From: Cellulomonas sp. ACRRI
GTDB lineage: Bacteria; Actinomycetota; Actinomycetes; Actinomycetales; Cellulomonadaceae
DNA: 64,000 nt
NCBI RefSeq assembly: GCF_022346185.1
Contig: NZ_JAKRMS010000003.1
Span: forward strand, 1-64,000
Reading direction: 5' to 3'
How positions within the stretch are numbered: position 1 is the stretch's first letter; the number at the start of each line of letters is the position of its first letter. A model generated the notes under the pieces. That model saw nothing but the letters and a program-made list of their open reading frames with translations. It was not told the DNA's origin and did not search any database. A program made the position numbers and the translations under genes. Shown piece by piece: positions 1-9,294 of the stretch.

Positions 1-2
1 GG

Positions 3-254
3 TCGACGCAGCGGGTGCTGAACCCGGGGCGCGCGGTGTCCGACGGGACCCCGGGGAAGGTCACCGTCACCGCGACGACGTCGTGGGCGGCCGCCTCGGT
101 GACGGCGACGGTCGCCGGCGTGACGCTGCCGATGGTCAGCACCGGGACGGGGTCGTACTCGGCGACGTTCACCGGGCTGCCGGCCGGAGACCACAGCTGG
201 TCGGTGACGGCCGACGGCCTCACCGCGCACGGGTCGAAGGCGACGGTGTTCTGA
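3..254 (+). CDS. C-terminal end of an unknown protein, cut by the window edge
   Basis: The reading frame is open from the first bases and ends in TGA at 252-254, so only the last 83 residues are seen. The visible part is rich in Ser, Thr, Ala and Val and reads like one beta-sandwich (Ig-like) domain, as in secreted or surface proteins. Its stop overlaps the ATG of the next gene (TGATG), so it belongs to the conjugation operon. The main part lies outside the window and no function is assigned. Confidence 0.6.
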   Translation, partial: STQRVLNPGRAVSDGTPGKVTVTATTSWAAASVTATVAGVTLPMVSTGTGSYSATFTGLPAGDHSWSVTADGLTAHGSKATVF

Positions 255-1294
255 TGCGCGCGCTGATCGCGGGGTTCGGGGCGCTGCTCGCGGGGCTGCT
301 CGTGGTCGGGGGAGTGGTCCTGGACGACGAGCCTCGCCCGGTCGAGGACTCGGGAGGCTCCGGGGAACTGAACCTGGATGCGGTGCCCGAGGAGTTCCGC
401 GCCGCGCTGCTCGACGCCGCTGGACGCTGCCCTGGGGTGTCGGGGCCGCTGCTGGCCGCGCAGATCGAGGTCGAGTCGGGCTGGAACCCGGCGGCGGTGT
501 CCCCGGCCGGGGCGCAGGGGATCGCGCAGTTCATGCCGGGCACCTGGCGGACGTGGGGCCGGGACTACTCCGGCGACGGCGTCGCGGACCCGTTCAACGC
601 GACCGACGCGATCGGGTCGCAGGCGGACTACATGTGCCACCTGCGGGACCTGAGCGACGCGGGCCTGGCGTCCGGGGCGATGTCCGGGGATGCGGTGCAG
701 CTGACCCTCGCGTCGTACAACGCCGGGCCCGGGGCCGTGGCCAAGCACCGCGGCATCCCGCCGTTCACCGAGACCCGCCGGTACGTGGACCGGGTCCTGG
801 CGGCGGTCGCGAAGTACACGCTGACCGGAGACGACGGTCAGTACGAGGGCCAGGGCCCCGGGGTGTCGGCCGATGGGACCTACCGGGTCTCGATGCCCGG
901 GTCCGGGCACCTGGACCCCTCGACGCTCTGCGAGCTGTCGTGGTCGCCGCGGATCCTGCTGCGCTGCGACGCCGCCCAGGCCCTTGAGCGCCTGAACGTG
1001 GCGTACACGGACCGGTTCGGGGCGCCGCTGGGGGTCTCTGACGGGTACCGGGACTACGCCTCGCAGGTCGCGATCGCCGCCGCCAAGCCGCACCTGGCGG
1101 CCAAGCCCGGCACCTCGAACCACGGGTGGGGCCTGGCGGCCGACCTGATCGGTGTCAGCCCGGAGGGCTCCGAGCGGTACCGGTGGCTGCGCGAGCACGG
1201 CCCCACCTACGGCTGGCAGCACCCGTCCTGGGCCCGGATCGGCGGCTCGAAGCCGGAGGCATGGCACTGGGAGTACGTGGGAGTCCGCACATGA
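254..1294 (+). CDS. Bifunctional muralytic protein: lytic transglycosylase (SLT) plus D-Ala-D-Ala carboxypeptidase (VanY/M15)
   Basis: 346 aa. An N-terminal hydrophobic segment (residues 1-23) works as signal or anchor. Residues about 55-190 form an SLT-type lysozyme fold: catalytic Glu in 'QIEVESGWNP', then 'SPAGAQGIAQFMPGTW' and 'ASYNAGPGAV'. Residues about 225-346 are a VanY/M15-like zinc peptidase with 'SNHGWGLAADL' and the terminal 'EAWHWEYV' metal motif. Such enzymes open the peptidoglycan locally for a type IV secretion channel (VirB1-like role). Both junctions overlap neighbouring genes, giving translational coupling. Confidence 0.88.
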   Translation: MRALIAGFGALLAGLLVVGGVVLDDEPRPVEDSGGSGELNLDAVPEEFRAALLDAAGRCPGVSGPLLAAQIEVESGWNPAAVSPAGAQGIAQFMPGTWRTWGRDYSGDGVADPFNATDAIGSQADYMCHLRDLSDAGLASGAMSGDAVQLTLASYNAGPGAVAKHRGIPPFTETRRYVDRVLAAVAKYTLTGDDGQYEGQGPGVSADGTYRVSMPGSGHLDPSTLCELSWSPRILLRCDAAQALERLNVAYTDRFGAPLGVSDGYRDYASQVAIAAAKPHLAAKPGTSNHGWGLAADLIGVSPEGSERYRWLREHGPTYGWQHPSWARIGGSKPEAWHWEYVGVRT

Positions 1295-1926
1295 AGCACA
1301 CCAAGACCGCCCTGGCCCTCGCCCTGATCGTGGTGACCACCACGCCGGGGTGCACCTCGCCGGCGCCCGACCCGGCGCCGACCGCGTCAGCGAGCCCGTC
1401 ACGGACCAGCACGGCTCCGGACCCCCGAGCGACCGCGCCGGCGCCCACCACCGCTGACCCCGCGCCCGAACCGGCGCCGGAGCCGGCAGCGGTGGAGGAC
1501 CCCTCGGTTGTCGCGGACCGGGTCGCGGGCCTGCTGTGGGCCGCGGACACCCGCACCGACGCATCCCCGGCCGACACCGCCCGCCGGGCCGCGCCCTGGC
1601 TGACGCCGACGGCGCTGGAGCAGGTGACCTCCGCACCGGCCATCGACGCCGACTGGCTGGAGCTGGCCGCGCACTCCGGCAGGCGCCTGGCCGCGGTCGA
1701 CGACGTCGACGAGCTGGTCGGACGCACACCCGACACCACGACCGTCGCGGTCCGCACGCGCGGGGTGCGACTGACCCCGGTCAGCGAGGACGGGTGGACC
1801 GGCGAGCAGGCGTACGTCGTCGCGACGTTCCGCCTGACCCGCACACAGGTGAGCGCGCCGTGGCTGGTCGACGACGTCGAGGCGATGTGGGCGCTGGACC
1901 CGACCGGGGACGAGTACCGCGAGTAG
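1291..1926 (+). CDS. Lipoprotein of the conjugation operon, unknown family
   Basis: 211 aa. The ATG at 1291 overlaps the previous stop (ATGA), and a signal peptide with lipobox 'TTPGC' follows, so Cys21 should be lipidated. Residues about 22-70 are a Pro/Ala/Thr-rich linker. The remaining roughly 140 residues look like a small alpha+beta domain ('AAPWLTPTALEQV', 'AYVVATFRLTRT'), resembling the NTF2/VirB8-like periplasmic domains of T4SS proteins, but the resemblance is weak. A part in the outer face of the conjugation channel is inferred from position. Confidence 0.7.
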   Translation: MKHTKTALALALIVVTTTPGCTSPAPDPAPTASASPSRTSTAPDPRATAPAPTTADPAPEPAPEPAAVEDPSVVADRVAGLLWAADTRTDASPADTARRAAPWLTPTALEQVTSAPAIDADWLELAAHSGRRLAAVDDVDELVGRTPDTTTVAVRTRGVRLTPVSEDGWTGEQAYVVATFRLTRTQVSAPWLVDDVEAMWALDPTGDEYRE

Positions 1927-1971
1927 CGCCGCACGACGGCGGCAGAACACGACGAGCTAGGGGAAGCGCAG

Positions 1972-3333
1972 ATGAACCTGATCTGGCCCGGGTCGGCCTA
2001 CGAGGCAGACGACGAGGAGGTCACAGCCAAGGTGGCGGCGACCGCGCAGACAGCTGCGCCGCCACCGGCGCCGGCCGAGCCCGCGGAGCAGCCCTCGCCG
2101 GCTGGGAAGGAAGCCGGTCCACGCGGCGGGCCGCAGCCCACATCGGCCGGCACGTTGCTGGCCAGCAAGACCCCCGGCGACCCCACCGACTCGACCGCGC
2201 AGAGCGAGGGCCCACCGGCGGCTGCGGCCGCAACCGCGCCGCCGGCGCAGGCGGACGTCGCCACCCCGGTGCGCGGCGTGCCGGTCGCGCCGGTTCCGGC
2301 GTGGGACCACGTGCTCGCCGGCGACCCGCCACGCACGTCGGTCTCGGCGGACCTGCTGGCGAGCCCGGACCCGGACGCCGCGGCCGCGGCGGCCCCGCTG
2401 ACCGGGTGGCGGCGCGCGGTGCGCATCGCCAGCCTCGGGATCGTCCGACCTCGTCCCTCGCGCGAGGCCCGCGAGCTGGTCGCGGACACCGCCGCGGTCG
2501 GCGTGCAGCTGGCGGGCGCCCGCACGGTCATCGTCGCCAACCCCAAGGGCGGCGGCGGCAAGACACCGACCGTCGTCGGGCTGTCTGCGACGTACGGGTG
2601 CGTGCGCGGCGGGCGGGTCCTGGCCTGGGACAACAACGAGACGATGGGCACCCTCGGGGTCCGGACCTTCCCGCAGCGGTACGCCACCACTGCGGTCGAC
2701 CTGCTGCGCGCCCTCGGCCACCTGGAGGGCACCGGGGTGCGCGCCGGGGACCTGGCCGCGCTCGTCCGGCACCAGGCCTCGGGCCGCTTCGACGTGCTGG
2801 TGTCCGACGAGGACCCCGCGCGCATGAGCCAGATCGACGCCGCGGCGTTCGCTCGCCTGCACGACCTGCTCACCGGGGTCTACGAGGTCCTGGTCGTCGA
2901 CACCGGCAACAACGCCCGCTCCCCGAACTTCCTCGCGGCCGTCGACGTCGCCGACGCCCTGGTCATCCCGCTGTCGCTCAAGCCCGACAGCGTGCTGTCC
3001 GCGGGCCGGCTCATCGACCAGCTGCGCGCCTACGGCCGCGGCGACCTGGTCGAGCACGCCGTGACCGTGATCTCCGACAGCGGCGAGTCCGGCCAGGCAC
3101 CGGCGGACATCGCCCGGTGGTCGGCGTTCTTCGAGGAGACCACCGCGGCGGTCGTGCACGTGCCGTTCGACCCGCACCTGAACGTCGGGGGGCCGATCAC
3201 GTTCGACCAGCTCGCCCCGGCCACCCGCCGGGCGTACCTGCGCGCCGGTGCCCGTGTGGCTCAGGTGCTGTCCACCCGACCCGGCCAGCGCCCCGGCTGG
3301 TCGACGTTCCCCCTGAAGGAGACGAACCGATGA
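1972..3333 (+). CDS. ParA/MinD-like ATPase of the conjugation operon
   Basis: 453 aa. The first 180 residues are a low-complexity Ala/Pro-rich region. The C-terminal part is a deviant-Walker P-loop ATPase: 'NPKGGGGKT' at about residue 190 carries the signature second lysine, followed by 'VLAWDNNETMGTLG' and 'EVLVVDTGNN' (switch II). No ParB-like gene is adjacent; the two ParB-like genes lie 30 kb away. A role in positioning the secretion machine or in partition is equally possible. The stop overlaps the next ATG. Confidence 0.8.
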   Translation: MNLIWPGSAYEADDEEVTAKVAATAQTAAPPPAPAEPAEQPSPAGKEAGPRGGPQPTSAGTLLASKTPGDPTDSTAQSEGPPAAAAATAPPAQADVATPVRGVPVAPVPAWDHVLAGDPPRTSVSADLLASPDPDAAAAAAPLTGWRRAVRIASLGIVRPRPSREARELVADTAAVGVQLAGARTVIVANPKGGGGKTPTVVGLSATYGCVRGGRVLAWDNNETMGTLGVRTFPQRYATTAVDLLRALGHLEGTGVRAGDLAALVRHQASGRFDVLVSDEDPARMSQIDAAAFARLHDLLTGVYEVLVVDTGNNARSPNFLAAVDVADALVIPLSLKPDSVLSAGRLIDQLRAYGRGDLVEHAVTVISDSGESGQAPADIARWSAFFEETTAAVVHVPFDPHLNVGGPITFDQLAPATRRAYLRAGARVAQVLSTRPGQRPGWSTFPLKETNR

Positions 3334-3680
3334 ACACCCCCCTGGAGCTCACCGCGGCTGTGGCCTCCCGCCTGCCGGCCGACATCCCCAACCCCTTGGA
3401 CAACGTGACCCCGGACCTGAACGTGTTCGGGGTCAAGTTCACTGGCGCCGTGCAGCTCGCACTGGGCGGGCTGTGGGCGGTCGTGCTGTTCTACACGGTC
3501 GCCGCGGTGATCATCGGCCTGGCGAAGTGGGCGTGGGCGAAGAAGGTCTCCCACAACCGTGAGGCGCTGGCCGAGGGCGCGAACGAGTTCAAGCAGGCCC
3601 TGGTCGTCTTCGCGATCGCCGCGATGCTCTCGCTGATCATCGGTGCGGTCCTGATCTTCGCGCAGCAGGCGAACGGCTGA
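3330..3680 (+). CDS. Small two-helix membrane protein of the T4SS (VirB2/DUF6112-like)
   Basis: 116 aa, starting at the ATG that overlaps the upstream stop. Two hydrophobic helices (residues about 45-66 and 92-112) flank a short charged cytoplasmic loop. This is the layout of VirB2/TrbC pilins and of small DUF6112-type proteins found at this operon position in actinobacterial conjugative elements. The assignment rests on topology and position rather than on a clear motif. Confidence 0.7.
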   Translation: MNTPLELTAAVASRLPADIPNPLDNVTPDLNVFGVKFTGAVQLALGGLWAVVLFYTVAAVIIGLAKWAWAKKVSHNREALAEGANEFKQALVVFAIAAMLSLIIGAVLIFAQQANG

Positions 3681-4453
3681 TGCGCGGCGGCAAGGTGCTG
3701 CTCGGCACCGGCATCGCGCTCGGACTGGTCGGCCTCGGACTGCTGGGCGGCCGGCTCGTCGATGGCGGCTCCGACGAGCCGCCGCCCGCTGGCCCGGGCG
3801 GCGTCACCCAAGAGGCACCCACGGCCGAGGTCGACGCCGACGGTCGGTACCTGGTCGCCTACGGCTCGGGCGGGTCCGACCGGTCCTCGACCGGCGTGCC
3901 GGTGGGGTTCGACCCGGACTGCGGCAGCGCGATCGCAGCGGCGGCGTCCTACGCGGTGGCGGTCATCACCCCGCTGGTCGACCCGACCGGCTGGGACAGC
4001 GAGTCCTACACCGGGATGCTCGAGGAGCTGTCCGCCGGCCTGCACGCCACGGCCGGCGAGCACTCCACCGAGCACCTCCTGGAGGTGCTGGCCACCGCGC
4101 CGGCGGTCGCCAGCGCGGTGCCCGACACCCGCATGTACCCGACGGACTCGCTGTTCCGGGTGCGCTCGTGCGTGGAGGGGACGTCTGCCGGGGTGGATCT
4201 GGCACTGGTGACCGGCGGGACCGCCGCGGGCACCCCGTTCGGTGGGGTGATGCCGGTGGCCGTGGACCTGGCGTGGCACGGCGAGGACTGGCGGCTGGTC
4301 ACCCTCGACCCCTTCGCCCAGTGGGACACCTGGCAGACGATGACCACCGCCCCGGGCGAGGGGTGGACCCCGCCGGTGGACGCGCGGGGGCGTGCGGCGA
4401 TCGCGGCCGCCGGCGGCGCGGGGTGGACGGAGTTCACCGATGCCGGCGCGTAG
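3680..4453 (+). CDS. Membrane-anchored conjugation-operon protein, unknown function
   Basis: 257 aa. A single N-terminal membrane helix (residues 8-26) is followed by a Pro-rich linker and a roughly 190-residue extracytoplasmic domain with two Cys ('DPDCGSA', 'RVRSCVEG') that could form a disulphide. It overlaps the previous stop by 1 nt and the next gene by 14 nt. Similar single-pass proteins occur at this place in actinobacterial T4SS operons, but I do not recognise the domain with certainty. Confidence 0.7.
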   Translation: MRGGKVLLGTGIALGLVGLGLLGGRLVDGGSDEPPPAGPGGVTQEAPTAEVDADGRYLVAYGSGGSDRSSTGVPVGFDPDCGSAIAAAASYAVAVITPLVDPTGWDSESYTGMLEELSAGLHATAGEHSTEHLLEVLATAPAVASAVPDTRMYPTDSLFRVRSCVEGTSAGVDLALVTGGTAAGTPFGGVMPVAVDLAWHGEDWRLVTLDPFAQWDTWQTMTTAPGEGWTPPVDARGRAAIAAAGGAGWTEFTDAGA

Positions 4454-6281
4454 CCCTCGTAGTCGCGCTCGGGCCGCGTGGGTCGCGGTCCTCGCGGTCC
4501 TGGTCTGGGTCACCGGCGTCGGGGCTGCTGCAGCCGCCCCGACACCGGCAACCGCCCCGGTGAGCATCACGACGACCTCGCAGACCGCTGGCATCGGTGA
4601 GCAGCTGGTGTGCGGGATCCTCGGCACGATCAACCCGATCAACGGGATGGTGTGCGGCGTCGGGCAGGACATCGTCGGCGGCGTCCTGCAGAACCAGGAC
4701 GGCGGGGACGGCGAGAAGTCGTCGGCGGGCGGGTCGTCGCTGGTGTGCACCGTCGCCCCGATCGTGAGCCCGGTGCTCGGCCTGGTGTGCCCGGTCCTGG
4801 TCGACGGGGTCGAGCAGGTCGCGAAGGTCGCGGGCCTGGTCCTGAACCCCGAGCGCGCCTACCAGCACTTCGCGAACGACCTCAAGGAGGACGCGATCAC
4901 CTGGTTCACCAGGTCGATCTCGTACGTCGTCGACGAGACCACCTTCGACGCCGGCGCCCAGTGGTGGCGGGAGGCCTACGCCGCGACGGCCGGGATCGGC
5001 ATGGCGGTCATGGTCGTGATGATCCTGACGACGCTGCGGCGTGCCGCCGTCGGCAAGATCGGGCCGGCGAAGGCATCGGAGGTCATCACCCAGTACGTCC
5101 CGGTCGCGGTGCTGATGATGATGTTCGGCCCGCCGGTCGGCTACGTCCTGGGCCGGATCACCGGGGGCATGAACGCCGGGATCCTGAAGTGGATGGGCCC
5201 GGACGTGGTCGACATGTTGACCAACGGCGCCGTGTTCACCCAGATGACGGCCGCCTCGGGGTTCGGCATGGGCATCGGCATCCTGATGTTCCTGGTGCTG
5301 CTGCTGGCCTCGCTCGGGGTGTTCGGGACGTGGCTGACGCAGTCCCTGTCGACCCACGTGATCGGCGCGGTGGGCGGGGTGGCCTGGGGGATGAGCGTGG
5401 ACCCGCAGTGGCGGCCCAAGGCGCTGCGGGTGGTGTGGCTGTTCGTCGGCCTGCTGTTCGCCAAGCCGGCCGGGCTGCTGGTCATCGGGATCATCGCGAA
5501 GTACCTGGGGAACATGGACCCCAAGGGGGGCCTGGACGACCCGACGCAGCTGCTCGTGCAGGGGCTGACGTTCATCATCGCTCTGGTCATGATCGCCTTC
5601 TCACCGTGGGCGGTGATGAAGTTCTTCCCGCTGCTGCCAGACGGCAGCGAGTCGGTGAACTCCTCCGGCCCGACGGTGGCGACCTCCGTCGCCGGCGGCA
5701 TGGGGTCGATCGCCACCACGATGCTGATGCTGCACGCCCGCGGCTCCGGGGGCGGCGGCGGCGGTGGTGGTGGTTCGGGCGGCGGCTCGAGCGGTGATGC
5801 CCCCAGGTCGGCCAAGAGCGGCGGCGGCGGCGCGACCAAGCCCAAGTCCGGCGGGCAGGAGCAGAACCCGGGCACGGGCAAGCAGCCCGACAAGAGCGGC
5901 TCGGGCGCTGGCTCCAAGAGCGGCGCCCGCTCGGGCGCGACCGGAGGCGGCCGCGGGAGCAGGGCGTCGAGGAACGGCGGCACCGGGGCGGGCGCCGAGC
6001 GCGACGGCGCGCCGCCGGACCCGGCGACGTCGACGAGCCCCGCCGCGAAGGGCGCTGGGGGCCTGGGGTCGAAGCACGCGGGTGCTGCGCGGGCCGGCGG
6101 TGGTTCGGCGAGCGGGGCCGGCGCGACGGGCGGCAAGGCGGCTTCGGCGGCGGGAGGTGCTGCGACGGGCGGGGCGTTGCTGGCGGCCCAGCTCGCCGCT
6201 GCCGGCGTGACGGCGGTAGCGAGCAAGGCCAAGGAGGCGTCGGCTGCTGCCGCGCCGCAGACCGGAGGTGGTGAGCAGTGA
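4440..6281 (+). CDS. VirB6/TrbL-like polytopic channel protein
   Basis: 613 aa. The ATG at 4440 gives a clean signal-type N-terminus ending in an AAAAAP stretch. An extracytoplasmic Cys-containing region follows, then about 6-7 membrane helices between residues 180 and 420. The last 190 residues are a Gly/Ala/Ser-rich disordered tail including a ten-Gly run. Topology and position before the SCO6880 and ATPase genes fit a VirB6/TrbL inner-membrane channel subunit. The tail coding sequence is highly repetitive, so length variation between isolates is likely. Confidence 0.8.
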   Translation: MPARSPRSRARAAWVAVLAVLVWVTGVGAAAAAPTPATAPVSITTTSQTAGIGEQLVCGILGTINPINGMVCGVGQDIVGGVLQNQDGGDGEKSSAGGSSLVCTVAPIVSPVLGLVCPVLVDGVEQVAKVAGLVLNPERAYQHFANDLKEDAITWFTRSISYVVDETTFDAGAQWWREAYAATAGIGMAVMVVMILTTLRRAAVGKIGPAKASEVITQYVPVAVLMMMFGPPVGYVLGRITGGMNAGILKWMGPDVVDMLTNGAVFTQMTAASGFGMGIGILMFLVLLLASLGVFGTWLTQSLSTHVIGAVGGVAWGMSVDPQWRPKALRVVWLFVGLLFAKPAGLLVIGIIAKYLGNMDPKGGLDDPTQLLVQGLTFIIALVMIAFSPWAVMKFFPLLPDGSESVNSSGPTVATSVAGGMGSIATTMLMLHARGSGGGGGGGGGSGGGSSGDAPRSAKSGGGGATKPKSGGQEQNPGTGKQPDKSGSGAGSKSGARSGATGGGRGSRASRNGGTGAGAERDGAPPDPATSTSPAAKGAGGLGSKHAGAARAGGGSASGAGATGGKAASAAGGAATGGALLAAQLAAAGVTAVASKAKEASAAAAPQTGGGEQ

Positions 6282-7786
6282 GCACGCCCGACCTGATCGA
6301 CCGGCGGGTGCACCTGGGCGGTGCGACCCGTTCGCGCGGGATCCTGGGCGGCACTCGGTCCGGGTTCCAGTGGACCGGGATGATCGGGTGCCTGGTGGTG
6401 TCGCTGATGCCCCTGGTCGGGGGAACCCTCAGCCTGTCCACCGTTCTGGTCGCGGTGGCGGGCGCCGCGGTGTCGGTCGGGGCGTGGACGCCGTGGCCGG
6501 GGATGCAGGAGCGGTCGGCGGTGCTGTGGGCGCTGTGGTGGCTGCGGTTCTGGGTTCGGCGGCGGCGTGCGATGTCGGTGTTCGCCCTGGCGCGCGACGG
6601 CAAGTCCGCACCACCGAGCCCGCTCGCCCCGCTCAAGGCCCGCGAGGCCCCCTCCGGGTTGTCGGTCGTGCGGCATCACAGCCCGGGCCGGCGGGCGTTC
6701 CAGACCGTTGCGTGGGAGATGGTCGGCGCCCGCGCGGGGTTCGACAACGACTACATGCTCGGCGCCGACCAGGAACGGTTCGGCAAGCTCGCCGCCGCGT
6801 GCGTGACCGCCGAGCCGCGGGTCGTCGGGCTGCAGCAGGTGTCGCGGGTGGGGTCCTACGATATGGCCGACCACGTGCACTGGATCGCCGGGAAGATCCC
6901 GCCGGGCACGAACCAGCGGCTCATCGACTCCTACGTCAACCTCCTGGACATCGGGGGCGAGCAGTCCGACCAGACCCGCACCTGGCTCGTGGCGCGCGTC
7001 CGTGACGCCGGCCTCGTCGACGTCGCCGACGACCTGGACGACGACGATGACGACCTCGACGCCGACGAGCGGGTGCTGCGGTCGGTCGAGCAGATCGCGG
7101 AGTCCGTGAGCCAGCTCGCGGCCATGCAGGGCATCCAGCTGCGGGCGCTGACAGGTCCGCGCCTCGCCGCGGTGATCCGCGGGCTGCAAGACCCCGATCA
7201 CCCGCTGGATCAGACCGCAGGCATGGCCTGGGACTCCGCGTGGGCGCCGTGGGAGACCTGGCACCCCCGGCACATGGTGGTCCACGGCTCCGATCGTCGA
7301 TGGTGGACACGCACCGCGGTGATCCCCGCCGACGCGGTGGCACCCGGGGCACTGCCGGCGGACTTCTTGTGGCCTCTGATCGGGTCGATGACCCCGACGC
7401 TGGTCCGCACGGTCAGCACGCACGTCGAGCTGATCCCGGCGGACAGGGCCCGGTCCAAGGCCCGCGACGACGTCACGGCCGACGGCACCGCCGCGATGGA
7501 AGCGGTGACCAGCTCGGTCGACGACGGCGGCGCCGGCCGCCAGCTGTCGCTGTCCGAGCAGCACCTGGTCGACCTGGCCGCCGGCAGCGGTCACCACGGT
7601 GCCGCTTGGGTCGCGACCATCACGATCCAGGCGCCGTCGCTGCGGGACCTGGCGCGCGCGAGCAAGCAGCTGGCCACCGCGGCCGAGGAAGCCGCGATCA
7701 CCCGGCTGGACTTCGTCGACGGATGGCACGACGGGGCGTTCTGCACCACGCTCCCGCTCGCGCACGGGATGGGTAGGACCCGATGA
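6278..7786 (+). CDS. SCO6880-type T4SS protein
   Basis: 502 aa with a GTG start inside the GTGA overlap with the upstream stop. Two hydrophobic helices near residues 25-70 form a PrgI-like segment. A soluble region related to the N-terminal half of VirB4 follows, here without Walker motifs, and an acidic 'DDDDDDLDAD' stretch sits near residue 255. This split, with an SCO6880-like protein carrying the VirB3/N-VirB4 part and a separate ATPase behind it, is characteristic of actinobacterial conjugation systems. Confidence 0.85.
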   Translation: MSTPDLIDRRVHLGGATRSRGILGGTRSGFQWTGMIGCLVVSLMPLVGGTLSLSTVLVAVAGAAVSVGAWTPWPGMQERSAVLWALWWLRFWVRRRRAMSVFALARDGKSAPPSPLAPLKAREAPSGLSVVRHHSPGRRAFQTVAWEMVGARAGFDNDYMLGADQERFGKLAAACVTAEPRVVGLQQVSRVGSYDMADHVHWIAGKIPPGTNQRLIDSYVNLLDIGGEQSDQTRTWLVARVRDAGLVDVADDLDDDDDDLDADERVLRSVEQIAESVSQLAAMQGIQLRALTGPRLAAVIRGLQDPDHPLDQTAGMAWDSAWAPWETWHPRHMVVHGSDRRWWTRTAVIPADAVAPGALPADFLWPLIGSMTPTLVRTVSTHVELIPADRARSKARDDVTADGTAAMEAVTSSVDDGGAGRQLSLSEQHLVDLAAGSGHHGAAWVATITIQAPSLRDLARASKQLATAAEEAAITRLDFVDGWHDGAFCTTLPLAHGMGRTR

Positions 7787-9294
7787 GCACCCCGACCACG
7801 ACCCACGAGCCGGTGGCGTCCAGCACCGCCGCACCCGAGACGGCGACTCCTGCCACACCCGGAGCCGGTCCCAGCGACAAGGACCGGCAGCGGCGGGACA
7901 AGGCCCGCGCGCGCCGGCTGCACAAGCACCTTCGCCGGGCGCGGGTACGACCGCGGATCGCGCTGCTGAACCGGTGGGGCTGGTACGAGCTGCTGCTGAC
8001 GGCCGCGTTCTCCACCACCCGGCAGATCGGAGCGCTGCACCTGGGCACGAGCGCCGCACCGACCTCTCACCGCGGGCTGTTCGCCGGCCGGGACTGGCAC
8101 CACCGGTGGGCGGTGTTCCTCGACGTGTTCACCCTCTACCTCGACGGAGGGCTGAAGAACCCGAACATCGTCGTCGTCGGTGACATCGGCGCCGGCAAGT
8201 CCTCCTTCATCAAGACCCTGCTGGTGATCCGCGCACTCCTGCTCGGGCGTCGGGTCGTCATCGTGGACAAGAAGTCCCAACGTCGCGCGGACGGCACCGT
8301 GGAGGGCGAGTACGCACTGCTCGCCCGCGAGCTCGGCGTCACCCCGATCCGGTTCGCCACCGGCGGCGGAGCCGGCGGGTCCCGGATCAACCCGCTGGAC
8401 CCGGCGATCGGGGCCGGGCAGGTATCCCGGTACGAGCTGCTGCGCGCGATCCTGGCCGAGGCACTGGGCCGGCCGATCCGCCCGCTCGAGGGGCGGGCGC
8501 TGCGGATCGCCGTCGACGTCGCGATCGCTGACGCCGAGGCGGGTGGTCAGGTCGCCACGATCCGTGAGGTCATCGCTCAGCTCGCCGACCCGGGACCGAG
8601 CGCCCAGGGGCGGCTCTCGCAGTACGAGTCGCTGGAGGACCTCGCTGGGTGGGGCCGGGAGGCGGCCGCCGAGCTGTCCCGGATGGTCGAGGAGGACCTG
8701 GCCGGGCTGGTCGACGGGCCGACGTCCCCGGACATCAACCTGACCGCGGGGCTGACGGTGTTCGACATCTCGGCGCTGCCCGAGGACGGGCCCGCGGTCC
8801 CGATCGTCATGGCCATCGTGAATACCTGGCTGCGCGGCACGCTGGCGGCGCAGGCCGACACGGTGCCCACGGTGTTCGTGGTCGACGAGGCCGGGCTGGT
8901 CATGGAGGGCAGCTTCGCGAAGGTCACCCGCCGCAACCAGAAGGTCGCCCGCGGCGAGGCACTGAGCAACGTCAGCGGCATGCAGCACGTCTCGGACACC
9001 CAGGGCGACCCGTACGCCCTGGCCACGTTGCGCGAGGCCGGCACCGTCGTGGTCTACCGGCAGGAGAAGCCCGACGAGGCCCGCGCCTGTGTGCAGACCT
9101 TCGGACTGCCCGCGCAGTGCGTCTCGCTGATCCAGACGTTGCCCGACGGGGCGGCGCTGGTCCGTGTCGGTGGCGGCAAGCCGTTCGTGCTGAACCACGT
9201 GCGTTCGGACTGGGAGGTGTCGGTGGCGAACACCGATGACGCGATGACCTCCGAGGCGACCATCGCCCTGCACGACGCAGGAGAGGCGGCATGA
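7783..9294 (+). CDS. VirB4-like T4SS ATPase
   Basis: 503 aa, ATG inside an ATGA overlap. The Walker A motif is 'GDIGAGKSS' at about residues 134-142, Walker B is 'TVFVVDEAG' near residue 365, and 'RNQKVARGEALSNVSGMQH' follows as the sensor region. It lacks the N-terminal VirB4 half, which is supplied by the preceding gene. It should power assembly and substrate handling at the cytoplasmic face of the channel. Confidence 0.9.
   Translation: MSTPTTTHEPVASSTAAPETATPATPGAGPSDKDRQRRDKARARRLHKHLRRARVRPRIALLNRWGWYELLLTAAFSTTRQIGALHLGTSAAPTSHRGLFAGRDWHHRWAVFLDVFTLYLDGGLKNPNIVVVGDIGAGKSSFIKTLLVIRALLLGRRVVIVDKKSQRRADGTVEGEYALLARELGVTPIRFATGGGAGGSRINPLDPAIGAGQVSRYELLRAILAEALGRPIRPLEGRALRIAVDVAIADAEAGGQVATIREVIAQLADPGPSAQGRLSQYESLEDLAGWGREAAAELSRMVEEDLAGLVDGPTSPDINLTAGLTVFDISALPEDGPAVPIVMAIVNTWLRGTLAAQADTVPTVFVVDEAGLVMEGSFAKVTRRNQKVARGEALSNVSGMQHVSDTQGDPYALATLREAGTVVVYRQEKPDEARACVQTFGLPAQCVSLIQTLPDGAALVRVGGGKPFVLNHVRSDWEVSVANTDDAMTSEATIALHDAGEAA

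Noticed and set aside
5750-5780. Run of glycine codons as a possible microsatellite
   Set aside because: Part of the disordered tail of the VirB6-like protein; no separate element.
5141-8059. Long minus-strand frame across the VirB6-like and SCO6880-like genes
   Set aside because: Pro/Ala/Arg-rich shadow of the opposite strand, no start context and no recognised domain.
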